Shown piece by piece: positions 26,444-35,276 of a stretch of 64,000 bases of DNA. This DNA comes from Paenibacillus sp. LHD-117 (lineage in GTDB: Bacteria; Bacillota; Bacilli; Paenibacillales; Paenibacillaceae). The notes beneath the pieces are model-generated. The model saw only the letters and a program-made list of their open reading frames with translations. It did no database searches and had not been told where the DNA came from. Position 1 is the first letter of the stretch. Every line of letters begins with the position of its first letter. The position numbers and the translations under genes are program-made. The stretch covers positions 62,001 through 126,000 of the forward strand of contig NZ_JAVFVT010000014.1 in assembly GCF_030929555.1 (NCBI RefSeq). The letters are read 5' to 3'.

Positions 26444-27793
26444 ATGAGCAAAACGGTTCAATTCGATTACGGCAAAGCGCTGGCCTTCATCGGCAAACAC
26501 GAAATCGACAATCTGACGGAGCAAGTCAAAGCGGCGCACAGCCAATTACATAACGGTACGGGAGCAGGCTCCGACTACCTCGGCTGGATCGATCTGCCGA
26601 CGAACTACGACAAGGAAGAATTCGCGCGGATCAAACAAGCAGCCGCCAAAATTCAATCCGACTCCGAAGTGCTGATCGTCATCGGCATCGGCGGATCTTA
26701 TCTCGGCGCGCGCGCGGCGATCGAGATGCTTTCGAATTCGTTTTACAATATCCAAACGAAGGAGCAGCGCAAGACGCCGCAAGTGCTGTTCGCGGGCAAC
26801 AACATCAGCTCGACTTACGTGACGCATCTGCTTGGGCTGCTCGAAGGCAGAGACTGGTCGATCAACGTCATCTCCAAATCCGGCACGACGACGGAGCCTG
26901 CCATCGCTTTCCGCGTCTTCCGCGCGGAGCTTGAGAAGAAGTACGGCAAGGAAGAAGCGCGCAAACGCATCTACGCAACGACGGATCAAGAGAAGGGCGC
27001 GCTCAAAAAGCTTTCGAACGAGGAAGGGTACGAATCGTTCGTCATTCCGGACGATGTGGGCGGCCGCTACTCCGTTCTTACGGCCGTTGGTCTCCTGCCG
27101 ATCGCGGTTGCGGGCATCGACATCGACGCCATGATGCAAGGCGCGGCCGACGCTTCCAAGGAGTACGGCAATCCGAATCTGGCCGAGAACGAAGCTTACC
27201 AGTACGCGGCTGCTCGGAACGCCTTGTACCGCAAAGGCAAAGTGACGGAAATTCTCGTCAATTACGAGCCGAACCTGCATTTCGTGTCGGAATGGTGGAA
27301 GCAACTGTTCGGCGAAAGCGAAGGCAAGGACTACAAAGGGATCTATCCGGCGTCCGTCGACTTCTCGACCGATCTGCATTCCATGGGCCAGTTCATCCAA
27401 GAGGGTAACCGGAACATTTTCGAGACGGTCATTCAAGTGAAGGAAGTGGCGGAGCATATCACGATCGGCCATGACGACGATAACCTGGACGGTCTTAACT
27501 TCCTGACGGGCAAAACGATGGACTTCGTAAATAAAAAGGCGTTCGAAGGCACGCTGCTGGCGCATACGGACGGTCAAGTTCCGAACCTGATCGTGAACAT
27601 CGCGGACATGACGCCGTACACGTTCGGCTACCTGGTGTACTTCTTCGAGAAAGCTTGCGGCATCAGCGGCTACTTGCTCGGAGTGAATCCGTTCGACCAG
27701 CCGGGCGTCGAGGCTTACAAGCGCAACATGTTCGCGCTGCTCGGCAAACCGGGCTTCGAGAAGGAAAAGGCCGAGCTGGAAGCGCGCTTGTAG
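26444..27793 (+). CDS. pgi: Glucose-6-phosphate isomerase
   Basis: A 449-residue glycolytic isomerase converting glucose-6-phosphate and fructose-6-phosphate. Visible motifs are [18 protein letters not shown] near residue 79, [19 protein letters not shown] near 140, the catalytic-Glu segment [21 protein letters not shown] near 302, and the C-terminal [12 protein letters not shown]. Length fits the Bacillus type. AACTAGGGGGAAAC is upstream. It is separated by 24 bp from yvyE. Confidence 0.96.
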   Translation: MSKTVQFDYGKALAFIGKHEIDNLTEQVKAAHSQLHNGTGAGSDYLGWIDLPTNYDKEEFARIKQAAAKIQSDSEVLIVIGIGGSYLGARAAIEMLSNSFYNIQTKEQRKTPQVLFAGNNISSTYVTHLLGLLEGRDWSINVISKSGTTTEPAIAFRVFRAELEKKYGKEEARKRIYATTDQEKGALKKLSNEEGYESFVIPDDVGGRYSVLTAVGLLPIAVAGIDIDAMMQGAADASKEYGNPNLAENEAYQYAAARNALYRKGKVTEILVNYEPNLHFVSEWWKQLFGESEGKDYKGIYPASVDFSTDLHSMGQFIQEGNRNIFETVIQVKEVAEHITIGHDDDNLDGLNFLTGKTMDFVNKKAFEGTLLAHTDGQVPNLIVNIADMTPYTFGYLVYFFEKACGISGYLLGVNPFDQPGVEAYKRNMFALLGKPGFEKEKAELEARL

Positions 27794-27817
27794 TTCCCGG
27801 AAGCGGGAACAAGCGAG

Positions 27818-28453
27818 ATGAATCTAATCAGGTATAGGACGGTCAGGCAAGAAGCTCATAACGAAATCGTGATTAAAAAGTCACGGTTTATCGGTCACGC
27901 GAAGCCCGTGCAATCCGAGGAGGAAGCGGTCGCCTACATCGAGGAGATCAAGCGGCTGCACCGGCAAGCCACGCATAACTGCTCCGCTTACGTGGTAGGG
28001 GAGCGCGACCAGCACCAGAAGGCGTCCGATGACGGAGAGCCGAGCGGAACGGCGGGCAAGCCTATTCTGGAAGTCATCAAGAACAAGGGATTGAAGAACG
28101 TCGCCGTCGTCGTGACGCGGTACTTCGGGGGCATCATGCTCGGCGCCGGCGGCCTTGTCCGCGCCTATACGGACGGCGCCGTCGCGGGCATCGAGGCCGC
28201 CGGCGAGATCGAGCTCGTTCTTCACCGGGAAGTATTCGTCGACGTCGACTATACGTGGTACGGCAAGCTAGAGAACGAGCTGCACGGCCGCGGGACGAGA
28301 GTGGGCGGCACCGAATTCACGGACCGCGTTATCGTCTGCTGTCTGCCCGAGGAGCCGGAGAAGGAGTCGTTCATTGCGTGGATGACCGATCTGACGCAGG
28401 GGCAAGTGACGATCACGGAAGGCGAGAGCCGCTATTATATAGAAGGCGAATAA
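27818..28453 (+). CDS. yvyE: YigZ/YvyE (IMPACT) family protein
   Basis: A 211-residue protein of the IMPACT/YigZ family, with a possible regulatory or translation-linked role. The signature HNCSAYVVGERDQ and DDGEPSGTAGKPILEV, then VVVTRYFGGIMLGAGGLVRAY, lie at residues 50-125. A ferredoxin-like C-terminal domain follows. The start is 24 bp after pgi with GAAGCGGGAAC upstream. It ends at a bidirectional terminator shared with the lacI-type gene. Confidence 0.9.
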   Translation: MNLIRYRTVRQEAHNEIVIKKSRFIGHAKPVQSEEEAVAYIEEIKRLHRQATHNCSAYVVGERDQHQKASDDGEPSGTAGKPILEVIKNKGLKNVAVVVTRYFGGIMLGAGGLVRAYTDGAVAGIEAAGEIELVLHREVFVDVDYTWYGKLENELHGRGTRVGGTEFTDRVIVCCLPEEPEKESFIAWMTDLTQGQVTITEGESRYYIEGE

Positions 28454-28460
28454 GAGCAAA

Positions 28461-28505
28461 AAGGCTGTCTCTAGGGTCTATGATGACCTCGGGGACAGCC
28501 TTGTT
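28461..28505. terminator. Bidirectional terminator, yvyE / LacI-type gene
   Basis: AAGGCTGTC at 28461 pairs with GACAGCCTT at 28494-28502, with an A run before and T-rich sequence after, so it can serve both converging genes. Confidence 0.8.
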
Positions 28506-28518
28506 TCGTCTCCCTGCG

Positions 28519-29523
28519 TTACGTGGATTCGCGTTTGACCAATGCAGTCGGAAGCAGCACTTCCTGATACACCTCGTCAGGGTTCTGCATGCGCCACAGC
28601 AACTGGGAGAATGCCTTGTGCGCGAAGAACGGAATGTCGATATCCATCGTTGTCAGCTTCGGGATACACATTTGAGAGAAATGCGTGTTGTCAAATCCGC
28701 AAATCGCGATTTGTTCGGGAATGCGATAGCCGAGCGCCTTCAACGAGGAGCATACATAATAGCCGAATCCGTCATTCAGGCAGAACCATGCGTCAGGCTG
28801 CTGTTCGATCGACCGTACGACGGTGTCGATCCTCGTCTCGTCCTCGATCACGTCAACGAATACATGCTCCTGATTGACGGCGGCATCGTGCTCGCGCATG
28901 GCCAGTATATACCCTTCCCAGCGCTCCAGATAGCTTGGCGAAGCGTCAATATTCCCAATCAGACCGATCTTGCGATGCCCGAGATCCAGCAGATGTTTAA
29001 CTGCCATATAAGCGCCGAATCGATTGTTGGTTAACACGGCATCGGATAACAAGAGAGGGTGGTGGTGGTCGATCAATACGCTCGGAATGTCTTGGGCGAT
29101 CACTTGTTTAATATATTCGGTGCTGATATGCGACAAGATAAAGATGCCGTCCACGCTTCCGTCCTGAATGAAGGAAGGCATGATCAGCCGGTCGCGCATG
29201 GATGGAGATACGGATTGAATCATTAAGGTAATGCCGTTTTTTTGCGCTTCGCGTTCAATGGACAAATAGATTTCGCCAAAAAAGTTTTTCATGGAAAAAG
29301 CAAATTCGGAAGCAATAAGCCCAATCGTTTTGGTTGGAGCATTGGCGCCGGACACTTGCTTTTTTTTATATTGATAGCCCATCTCGTCGGCGGTCTGGAG
29401 AATTTTCATCTTCGTCTCCTCGCTGACGCCGTCCTTGCCCGACAACGCTTGCGATACGGAGTTTTTGGAGATACTTAGGCGATCGGCAATGTCTTGCATC
29501 ACGACCTTTTGCTTCTTGTTCAT
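28519..29523 (-). CDS. LacI-family transcriptional regulator
   Basis: A 334-residue repressor. The N-terminal DNA-binding domain (MQDIADRLSISKNSVSQALSG, residues 9-29) is followed by a periplasmic-binding-protein-like sugar-sensing domain (TIGLIASEFAFSMKNFFGEI onward). It is transcribed away from the ABC importer/GH130 operon. Two TTGTAACGTTACAA-type palindromes, one close to each promoter, lie between them and fit binding by this protein. Therefore it probably autoregulates and represses the operon until a mannoside-type sugar binds. The effector is unknown. Confidence 0.9.
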   Translation of the reverse strand: MNKKQKVVMQDIADRLSISKNSVSQALSGKDGVSEETKMKILQTADEMGYQYKKKQVSGANAPTKTIGLIASEFAFSMKNFFGEIYLSIEREAQKNGITLMIQSVSPSMRDRLIMPSFIQDGSVDGIFILSHISTEYIKQVIAQDIPSVLIDHHHPLLLSDAVLTNNRFGAYMAVKHLLDLGHRKIGLIGNIDASPSYLERWEGYILAMREHDAAVNQEHVFVDVIEDETRIDTVVRSIEQQPDAWFCLNDGFGYYVCSSLKALGYRIPEQIAICGFDNTHFSQMCIPKLTTMDIDIPFFAHKAFSQLLWRMQNPDEVYQEVLLPTALVKREST

Positions 29524-29558
29524 AACTGCCCCTCGCTATCCGCATAGTTTCTTTATGT

Positions 29559-29574
29559 TTTGTAACGTTACAAA
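29559..29574. promoter_or_regulatory. LacI-type operator 1
   Basis: TTTGTAACGTTACAAA, a perfect 16-bp palindrome with central CG, 36 bp upstream of the regulator start. Confidence 0.75.
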
Positions 29575-29639
29575 TCAATATACACTCACTTTGTCAAATT
29601 GTAAATGGTATCGTTTTATAAAGCGTTTGCAACTTTTCC

Positions 29640-29668
29640 TTGACAGCGCTGTCAACTAATTAGATAAT
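29640..29668 (+). promoter_or_regulatory. Importer operon promoter with palindromic -35
   Basis: TTGACA (29640-29645) and GATAAT (29663-29668) are 17 bp apart. The -35 is the left half of a second perfect palindrome, TTGACAGCGCTGTCAA at 29640-29655, distinct from the TTGTAACGTTACAA operators. Confidence 0.8.
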
Positions 29669-29683
29669 GTAATTGTAATTATA

Positions 29684-29697
29684 TTGTAACGTTACAA
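29684..29697. promoter_or_regulatory. LacI-type operator 2
   Basis: TTGTAACGTTACAA, a perfect 14-bp palindrome about 15 bp after the -10, sharing its core with operator 1. Binding would block the promoter at 29640. Confidence 0.78.
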
Positions 29698-29735
29698 AAA
29701 GAGTTACTTACTTTCATTTAAGAGGGGGATTTCAT

Positions 29736-31037
29736 GTGAACAAACGATTTTCGTTCATGACGGCACTTATGCTTGCAAGTTCCTTGACTATGGCGGCTTG
29801 CTCGGGCGGCGGCAGCGGCAAGGGCGACGAAGGAAAGCCGGACAAAAAGGTAGAGATCCGATTGGCGACCTGGGCGGGAGCGGACGAAGCGAAGGAGCTT
29901 CAGAAGCTGATTGACGACATTAACGCCAAGTCTACAACGTATACGCTCATTCAAGATTCTAATCCGGCCGAGTACGATACGCGCTTGATTACGCAGCTGA
30001 CCGGCGGCACCGGCCCGGACTTGTTCTGGATCAACGCGCAGCGGGCGGCGCAATTCGCGGCTCAAGGCGCAATGCTGGACATTACGGATCGGCTAAATGA
30101 ATCCGATCATCCTGCAGGGCAGCTCGACGATTATTATGAGGCGTCGCTCCAGCCGTTCACGAACAAGGACAAAGTGTACGGTCTGCCGTGGCTGCAACAG
30201 CCGGTTATGCTGTATGTGAACAAAGGAATGTTCGATGAAGCGGGCGTCACGTATCCCGACGAGAATTGGACATGGGATGACATGATCGCAGCAGCGACCA
30301 AGCTGACGAAGGATGCGAATGGCAACCACCCGGGAGACGCGGGCTTCGACGACAAGTCGACTCAGCAATGGGGCTTCACACTGAATGGCTGGCCGCCTTC
30401 TCAAATGTTTATCTGGCAGAACGGCGGAGACGTCCTGACCGAAGACGGCGCTTCTCCGATCGATTCCAAGGAAGCGGTAGAAGCGCTGAACTTCTACGCG
30501 GACTTGGTGAACGGGCCGCTGACTCCGCCGCAGCAAATTATTCGCGACCGCGGCTTCGACAAGATGTTCCGCGACGGTCAAGTCGCCATGTTCATGGGCG
30601 GCGCGGCCGACGATCTCGATTCAACGATCGAGAACGTGCAGGCGTTTATGGTTCCTGCGGGTCCGACCGGCATTCATGCGACATTCGGCGATATTCTCGG
30701 CATGGGCATCAATGCCAAAACAAAACATAAGGATACAGCCGTCGACGCTTTGCTGGACTTGACGGACGCCATCCATCACTGGAAGATCATGCCGCCGCGC
30801 GCTTCGCTGGCCGATCTTGAGACGCTGCAGAAGCTGCATCCGAAAAAAACGCATTCCCTGGAAGCGATCATCGCTTCGATGGAATATGCCCGTCCTTACC
30901 GCTACTCCGAGCAGTACCCGGATTGGGACAACATTTATTGGACGCAGTTGATGGATCCAATCGTTAACGCAGGGGCTGACCCGGACGATCTGATCGCGAG
31001 CGTGAAGCCGTTGTTAGAGGCCGCATTAAAAAAGTGA
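29736..31037 (+). CDS. ABC sugar-binding lipoprotein
   Basis: A 433-residue extracellular solute-binding protein (family 1 type). The signal and lipobox TMAACSGGGSGKGD put the lipidated Cys near residue 22. The mature part begins EIRLATWAGADEAKELQKLI, typical of oligosaccharide binders. The start is GTG 29736: the overlapping ATG at 29734 is followed directly by a stop, and AGAGGGGG lies about 10 bases upstream. A hairpin just after the gene may raise its level relative to the permeases. The substrate is inferred from the GH130 gene downstream. Confidence 0.9.
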   Translation: MNKRFSFMTALMLASSLTMAACSGGGSGKGDEGKPDKKVEIRLATWAGADEAKELQKLIDDINAKSTTYTLIQDSNPAEYDTRLITQLTGGTGPDLFWINAQRAAQFAAQGAMLDITDRLNESDHPAGQLDDYYEASLQPFTNKDKVYGLPWLQQPVMLYVNKGMFDEAGVTYPDENWTWDDMIAAATKLTKDANGNHPGDAGFDDKSTQQWGFTLNGWPPSQMFIWQNGGDVLTEDGASPIDSKEAVEALNFYADLVNGPLTPPQQIIRDRGFDKMFRDGQVAMFMGGAADDLDSTIENVQAFMVPAGPTGIHATFGDILGMGINAKTKHKDTAVDALLDLTDAIHHWKIMPPRASLADLETLQKLHPKKTHSLEAIIASMEYARPYRYSEQYPDWDNIYWTQLMDPIVNAGADPDDLIASVKPLLEAALKK

Positions 31038-31042
31038 CGAGC

Positions 31043-31080
31043 CGATAAGAGGGAGGAGGGCGTTGCCTCCTCCCTTTATC
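31043..31080 (+). terminator. Hairpin between binding protein and permease
   Basis: GATAAGAGGGAGGAGG pairs with CCTCCTCCCTTTATC (9-bp GC stem at 31051-31074, AT stem outside). With few T residues after it, it is probably a partial terminator or 3' mRNA stabiliser. Confidence 0.6.
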
Positions 31081-31103
31081 ATACTGAGAAAGGAGGGGGC
31101 GTT

Positions 31104-32093
31104 ATGGACAACCATCTGGCTACGTTGATGCGATGGATTCTGGTGCCGGCGTTATTGCTTGTCATCGGTTGTGTATTGTATTTCGTCTTCTCGAGATTTG
31201 GGTGGAAGAAGAAACAAGCGATCGGCCTGGCTCTGGTATCGCCGTGGCTTGTAGGTTTTCTTGTCTTTACGTTGTATCCCTTGGGCAATTCGTTATATCT
31301 AAGCTTCACGAAATCAACGATTTTCGGAGGCGCCGAGTGGGTTGGACTGGGCAATTACGTCAAGTTGTTTACTCAGGACGTCGAGTTCTGGCCTTCGGTA
31401 AGGGTTACCCTGATGTATGCCGCCTTGTCCTTGCCGCTTGGCGTGATGGGCGCGCTGCTGGTGGCCATGCTGCTAAACAACAAACTGAAGGGCAACGGCA
31501 CGTTCCGAACGATCTTCTTCTTGCCGGCGGTTATGCCGGAGGTTGCGGTGGCGCTGCTATGGCGCTGGATGTTCAACAGTGAAACCGGAATCATCAATTA
31601 TGTGTTGTCTCCGTTCTTCCAGTTGTTCGGCATCGATAAACCGAATTGGTTCGGCGATCCGACGTATGTCCTTGGCGCATTTGTCATTATGAGCTTGTGG
31701 GGAATATTCGGAACGAACACCGTTGTGTTCCTCGCCGGCCTGCAAGGGGTTCCGCGTTCGTTGTACGAGGCGGCGGAGATTGACGGAGCGGGATCGTTGT
31801 CGAAGTTCAAACATATTACAATTCCGCAAATATCGCCGGTTATTCTGCTGCAAGTGATTATGGGCATGATCGGCGCGCTGCAAATTTTTACAATCGCCAT
31901 GTTTGTGCGTCCGACGTCTTCAGCGGGCAAGTTTATGAATCAACTCGTGTACGAGCGCGGGTTTACGCAATTGCAAATGGGTGAAGCCTCGGCAATCGCC
32001 TGGGTGTTGTTCGTCATCATTCTGGCGATGACGCTGCTTGTATTCCGATCCAGCCCTGCATGGGTTCATTATGAATCGGATGTCAAACGATAG
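31104..32093 (+). CDS. ABC sugar permease, MalF/UgpA type
   Basis: A 329-residue membrane protein with six or more helices. The ABC-permease EAA loop is YEAAEIDGAGSLSKFKHITI near residue 220. An extra N-terminal helix (ILVPALLLVIGCVLYFVF) and basic KKKQ precede the core. It is the first permease after the binding protein, with GAAAGGAGGGG upstream. No ATPase gene is in the operon, so a shared MsmK-type ATPase elsewhere must energise it. Confidence 0.92.
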   Translation: MDNHLATLMRWILVPALLLVIGCVLYFVFSRFGWKKKQAIGLALVSPWLVGFLVFTLYPLGNSLYLSFTKSTIFGGAEWVGLGNYVKLFTQDVEFWPSVRVTLMYAALSLPLGVMGALLVAMLLNNKLKGNGTFRTIFFLPAVMPEVAVALLWRWMFNSETGIINYVLSPFFQLFGIDKPNWFGDPTYVLGAFVIMSLWGIFGTNTVVFLAGLQGVPRSLYEAAEIDGAGSLSKFKHITIPQISPVILLQVIMGMIGALQIFTIAMFVRPTSSAGKFMNQLVYERGFTQLQMGEASAIAWVLFVIILAMTLLVFRSSPAWVHYESDVKR

Positions 32094-32104
32094 GAGGCAA
32101 TCTC

Positions 32105-32983
32105 ATGGAAAATAGATATTCCGCTCGGACGCGGGCGTTCTCCGGCAAGCGGGTCAGAGCCATTAATCGCGTCTTGATCTACGGCATCGTCGTCTTTCTT
32201 GCCGTCGTCATTCTTGTTCCGTTCTTCTGGATGGTATCGACCGCCTTGCAAGCCGAAGGGGATATATTCGCTTGGCCGCCGCAATGGATCCCGGATCCGC
32301 CGCAGTGGCATAACTTCGTCGATGCTTGGACGGCAATGCCGTTTAATCAATATTTGTTTAACACCGTCTTTATTGTGGCGCTCGGGATCACGGCGGAGCT
32401 GGCCAGCGCCACGATCGTCGCCTATGGCTTCGCGAGGTTCCGTTTCCCTGGCAGCGACTTTCTGTTTCTCGTGTTGCTGGCGACGATGATGCTGCCGTTT
32501 CACGTCACGCTGATTCCGACCTTCCTCATCTGGCAGGAATTCGGTCTGGTCGGACAGTTTGATCCGCTGGTGCTGCGGGCATGGACGGCTTGGGGGCCGT
32601 TTTATATCTTCTTGCTTCGCCAATTTTTTCTTACGCTCCCGCGCGAATTGGACGATGCGGCCGAGATCGACGGCTCGAACTTCTTCCAGACGTTCTATCA
32701 CATCATGCTTCCGCAAGTGAAGCCGGCGTTGATGGCAGTCGCCATATTCGCCTTTCGAGGCTATTGGAACGACTTTCTCGGCCCGCTCATTTATTTGTCC
32801 AACATGGAGCTGTATACGCTGAACGTCGGCATGTATTTCTTTATGGGCGGCGTTAACGAAGCGCCTCAATGGAATTATTTGATGGCAATGTCGACACTGG
32901 TTGCGCTGCCGGTGATCCTGCTGTTTTTTGCGGCGCAGCGCTATTTTATCGAAGGTATCACGTTTACGGGCATTAAAGATTAA
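32105..32983 (+). CDS. ABC sugar permease, MalG/UgpE type
   Basis: A 292-residue membrane protein with six helices. The EAA loop is LDDAAEIDGSNFFQTFYHI near residue 185. It starts 11 bases after the previous permease, with TAGGAGGCAAT upstream. The WNDFLGPLIYL segment near the end is typical of MalG-type partners. It forms the channel heterodimer with the preceding gene product. Confidence 0.93.
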   Translation: MENRYSARTRAFSGKRVRAINRVLIYGIVVFLAVVILVPFFWMVSTALQAEGDIFAWPPQWIPDPPQWHNFVDAWTAMPFNQYLFNTVFIVALGITAELASATIVAYGFARFRFPGSDFLFLVLLATMMLPFHVTLIPTFLIWQEFGLVGQFDPLVLRAWTAWGPFYIFLLRQFFLTLPRELDDAAEIDGSNFFQTFYHIMLPQVKPALMAVAIFAFRGYWNDFLGPLIYLSNMELYTLNVGMYFFMGGVNEAPQWNYLMAMSTLVALPVILLFFAAQRYFIEGITFTGIKD

Positions 32984-33012
32984 GTTTGGGTTTACGGATA
33001 GGAGGAGCTACA

Positions 33013-34131
33013 TTGATTATAGACAAAACAATAGAAATTACACGATTCGCAGGCAATCCGATCATAACGCCAAAGGACATCAAGCCGTCTTTCCCGGACT
33101 GGGAGGTGCTTGGCGCATTTAATGCAGGCGTCGCGCAGCATGGCGACGAGACGATTCTGCTCGTTCGAGTAGCAGAACGTCCCGTTCAAGCGGATCCGCG
33201 CAAGGCGCTTGTTCCGGTGCTGAACTGCGACCGGGTAGAGGGCCATGCCGACATGCCCGTTATGCGTACGATTGAACTCGACCGGAACGATTCGGAGCTG
33301 GACTTCTCCGATCCTCGCGTCATTCGCGATCTGGAAGGAAATACGTTGTATTTGACCTCGATTTCGCATCTGCGCGTTGCGCGCAGCCGGGACGGCGTAA
33401 GCTTCGAGATCGACGAGCGCCCGACAGTCTTGCCTGAAGGGCCGATGGAGAGATGGGGGATTGAAGATCCGCGGATAACGGATTTGAACGGCAAGTATTA
33501 CATTGCTTACAGCGCCGTATCCGACAAAGGCGTTGCCGTAGGGATGATGACGACCGAAGATTTTGTCTCCTTCCGGCGGGAAGGCATGATCCTGGCGCCG
33601 ACGAACAAAGATGTGGCGTTTTTCCCGGAAACGATCGGCGGCAGCTACTACATGCTGCACCGTCCGGTTCCCGAAGGGCTAGGCGAGCCGGAGATGTGGA
33701 TCGCCTCGTCTCCCGACCTGAAGCATTGGGGCGGCCATCGTTTCCTGATGGGACTTAGGTCCAAGAAGTGGGACGACACACGAATCGGAGCGGGCTGCGT
33801 ACCGATCAAGACGGAGGACGGCTGGCTCATTCTGTATCACGGGGCGGACCGCGATAACCGGTATTGTTTGGGAGCTGCGCTGCTGGATCTGCAAGACCCG
33901 GGACGAGTCATAGCCAGAATGGACGAACCGTTTATGACGCCGGAAGCGGATTACGAGACAAGTGGATTTTTCCAAAATGTCATCTTTGCATGCGGCACAG
34001 TCGTGAACGTTGGCCAAGCGATCATGTATTACGGCGCGGCCGACGATTCGATTGCATGCGTTTCGTTTGAGCTTGAGCCGCTCATGAGTTTGTTAAGAAG
34101 AAGCGAACAGAGAGGAGCTGCACGGTCATGA
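33013..34131 (+). CDS. GH130 beta-mannoside phosphorylase/hydrolase
   Basis: A 372-residue five-bladed beta-propeller enzyme of glycoside hydrolase family 130, most members of which are phosphorylases of beta-mannosides. Signatures are GAFNAGVAQHGDETILLVRV, WGIEDPRITDLNGKYYIAYS (catalytic Asp in EDPR near residue 150) and GAGCVPIKTEDGWLILYHG. The start is taken as TTG 33013, 5 bases after GGAGGAG, since an upstream in-frame codon would bury the ribosome site. The linkage cut (beta-1,2 or beta-1,4) cannot be read here. It couples to the DUF1861 gene by an ATGA overlap. Confidence 0.9.
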   Translation: MIIDKTIEITRFAGNPIITPKDIKPSFPDWEVLGAFNAGVAQHGDETILLVRVAERPVQADPRKALVPVLNCDRVEGHADMPVMRTIELDRNDSELDFSDPRVIRDLEGNTLYLTSISHLRVARSRDGVSFEIDERPTVLPEGPMERWGIEDPRITDLNGKYYIAYSAVSDKGVAVGMMTTEDFVSFRREGMILAPTNKDVAFFPETIGGSYYMLHRPVPEGLGEPEMWIASSPDLKHWGGHRFLMGLRSKKWDDTRIGAGCVPIKTEDGWLILYHGADRDNRYCLGAALLDLQDPGRVIARMDEPFMTPEADYETSGFFQNVIFACGTVVNVGQAIMYYGAADDSIACVSFELEPLMSLLRRSEQRGAARS

Positions 34132-35069
34132 CGGCATGGCGAGAGGGCAGGACACAAGCTTGCAGCGAGCTGCTCGCGGCTTACCGAGCCGGCGGCGGCA
34201 AAGCCGGGCAAGCGGAGAAAATCGTGTTTGACGGAATGGGCGATCGGGATGTTTACAACATTGCCGCACCGTTCGAAGACGAGGGAGAGCTTGTAATCGC
34301 CGGCCGCGTGGAAAGCCGGGACAGCGAGGAATCGGAGATCTGGTTTTTTATCCGTCGCGGGGAGAAATGGGTGCCGAAGGATGGTGCGCCCGTGTTCAAG
34401 CTGCAGGACCCGTTCCATACCCGAATTGGAGGGCTGCTCGTATTCGGCGGCGTGCAGACTTTCCCCCACCCCGAAGTGGAGAATGCGCTCAGCTGGCGAA
34501 CCGTCTTCTACAAGGGCGACGGCATTGCGAGCTTGGAACGATTCTATGAAGGTCCCGATCAAATGAAGGATTTGCGTCTGGTCGAATTGGCGGACGGCAG
34601 CGTCGGCGTATTCACCAGACCGCAGGGATCCAAAGGCGGCAGAGGGAAAATCGGTTATACCGCCGTTCCTTCGCTGGAGCGGTTGACGAAGGAGGTTGTG
34701 CTCGAGGCGCCGCTGCTGGAGCAGTTCCTGGACGAAGAGTGGGGCGGAGCGAACGAAATTCATTTGCTCGCGAACGGGAAGTTGGGCGTGCTTGGCCATG
34801 TTGCCTGCTTCGACGAACGCGGAGACCGTCATTATTATCCGATGGTATTCGCATACGATCCGCTGACAGGCGCTTATACGGAGATGAGCCTCGTCGCGGA
34901 ACGAGCGGATTTTGTGGAGGGCCCGACAAAGCGCGATGATCTAAAGGATGTTGTGTTCAGCGGCGGCATTGTGCGCCTTCCCGAAGGCAAGGCCGAATTG
35001 TATGCAGGCATCAGTGATGCCGAGGCTCAGAAGATCGAAATTGAGGATCCGTTCATCGGATTTGAATAA
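34128..35069 (+). CDS. DUF1861 family protein (GH130 companion)
   Basis: A 313-residue protein of the DUF1861 family, related in fold to GH130-type propellers. Visible family stretches are DVYNIAAPFEDEGELVIAGR, VESRDSEESEIWFF and GGVQTFPHPE. It overlaps the GH130 gene by four bases, so the two are co-translated and probably act on the same sugar. DUF1861 has no confirmed activity known to me. It ends the operon at a strong hairpin. Confidence 0.8.
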   Translation: MTAWREGRTQACSELLAAYRAGGGKAGQAEKIVFDGMGDRDVYNIAAPFEDEGELVIAGRVESRDSEESEIWFFIRRGEKWVPKDGAPVFKLQDPFHTRIGGLLVFGGVQTFPHPEVENALSWRTVFYKGDGIASLERFYEGPDQMKDLRLVELADGSVGVFTRPQGSKGGRGKIGYTAVPSLERLTKEVVLEAPLLEQFLDEEWGGANEIHLLANGKLGVLGHVACFDERGDRHYYPMVFAYDPLTGAYTEMSLVAERADFVEGPTKRDDLKDVVFSGGIVRLPEGKAELYAGISDAEAQKIEIEDPFIGFE

Positions 35070-35080
35070 TAACGACGTCA

Positions 35081-35103
35081 GCCCCTGCGGAATCCGCAGG
35101 GGC
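35081..35103 (+). terminator. GC-rich hairpin ending the mannoside operon
   Basis: GCCCCTGCGGA pairs with TCCGCAGGGGC almost without a loop. There is no strong T run, so it may be a stabilising or partial terminator. Confidence 0.6.
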
Positions 35104-35188
35104 ACATTAATGCTATAAGCATAAACTATAGCATCGATTCATTTTTCTTAAATAACCATTGACTTCCTTTAGGGGAGGATGCTACATT

Positions 35189-35216
35189 TATAATACCTAG
35201 TAAGTTAATAGGAATT
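35189..35216 (+). promoter_or_regulatory. Candidate CymR-type sulfur box on a TATAAT -10
   Basis: TATAAT (35189-35194) runs into TAATACC-N10-TAATAGGAATTA, which resembles the Bacillus CymR motif (TAAWNC ... ATNGGAATTT) except for a 1-bp spacing difference. It precedes the sulfate importer genes, typical CymR targets. No good -35 was found. Confidence 0.45.
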
Positions 35217-35276
35217 ATGTAGTTATCGTTTGCGACACCTACGGCTCGAGCCGATGGTCTGGAGGGTTAAGTCACA

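Noticed and set aside
29617..29634. cre site at AAAGCGTTTGCA upstream of the sugar importer
   Set aside because: Two mismatches in the left arm, including the invariant TG; too weak to report.
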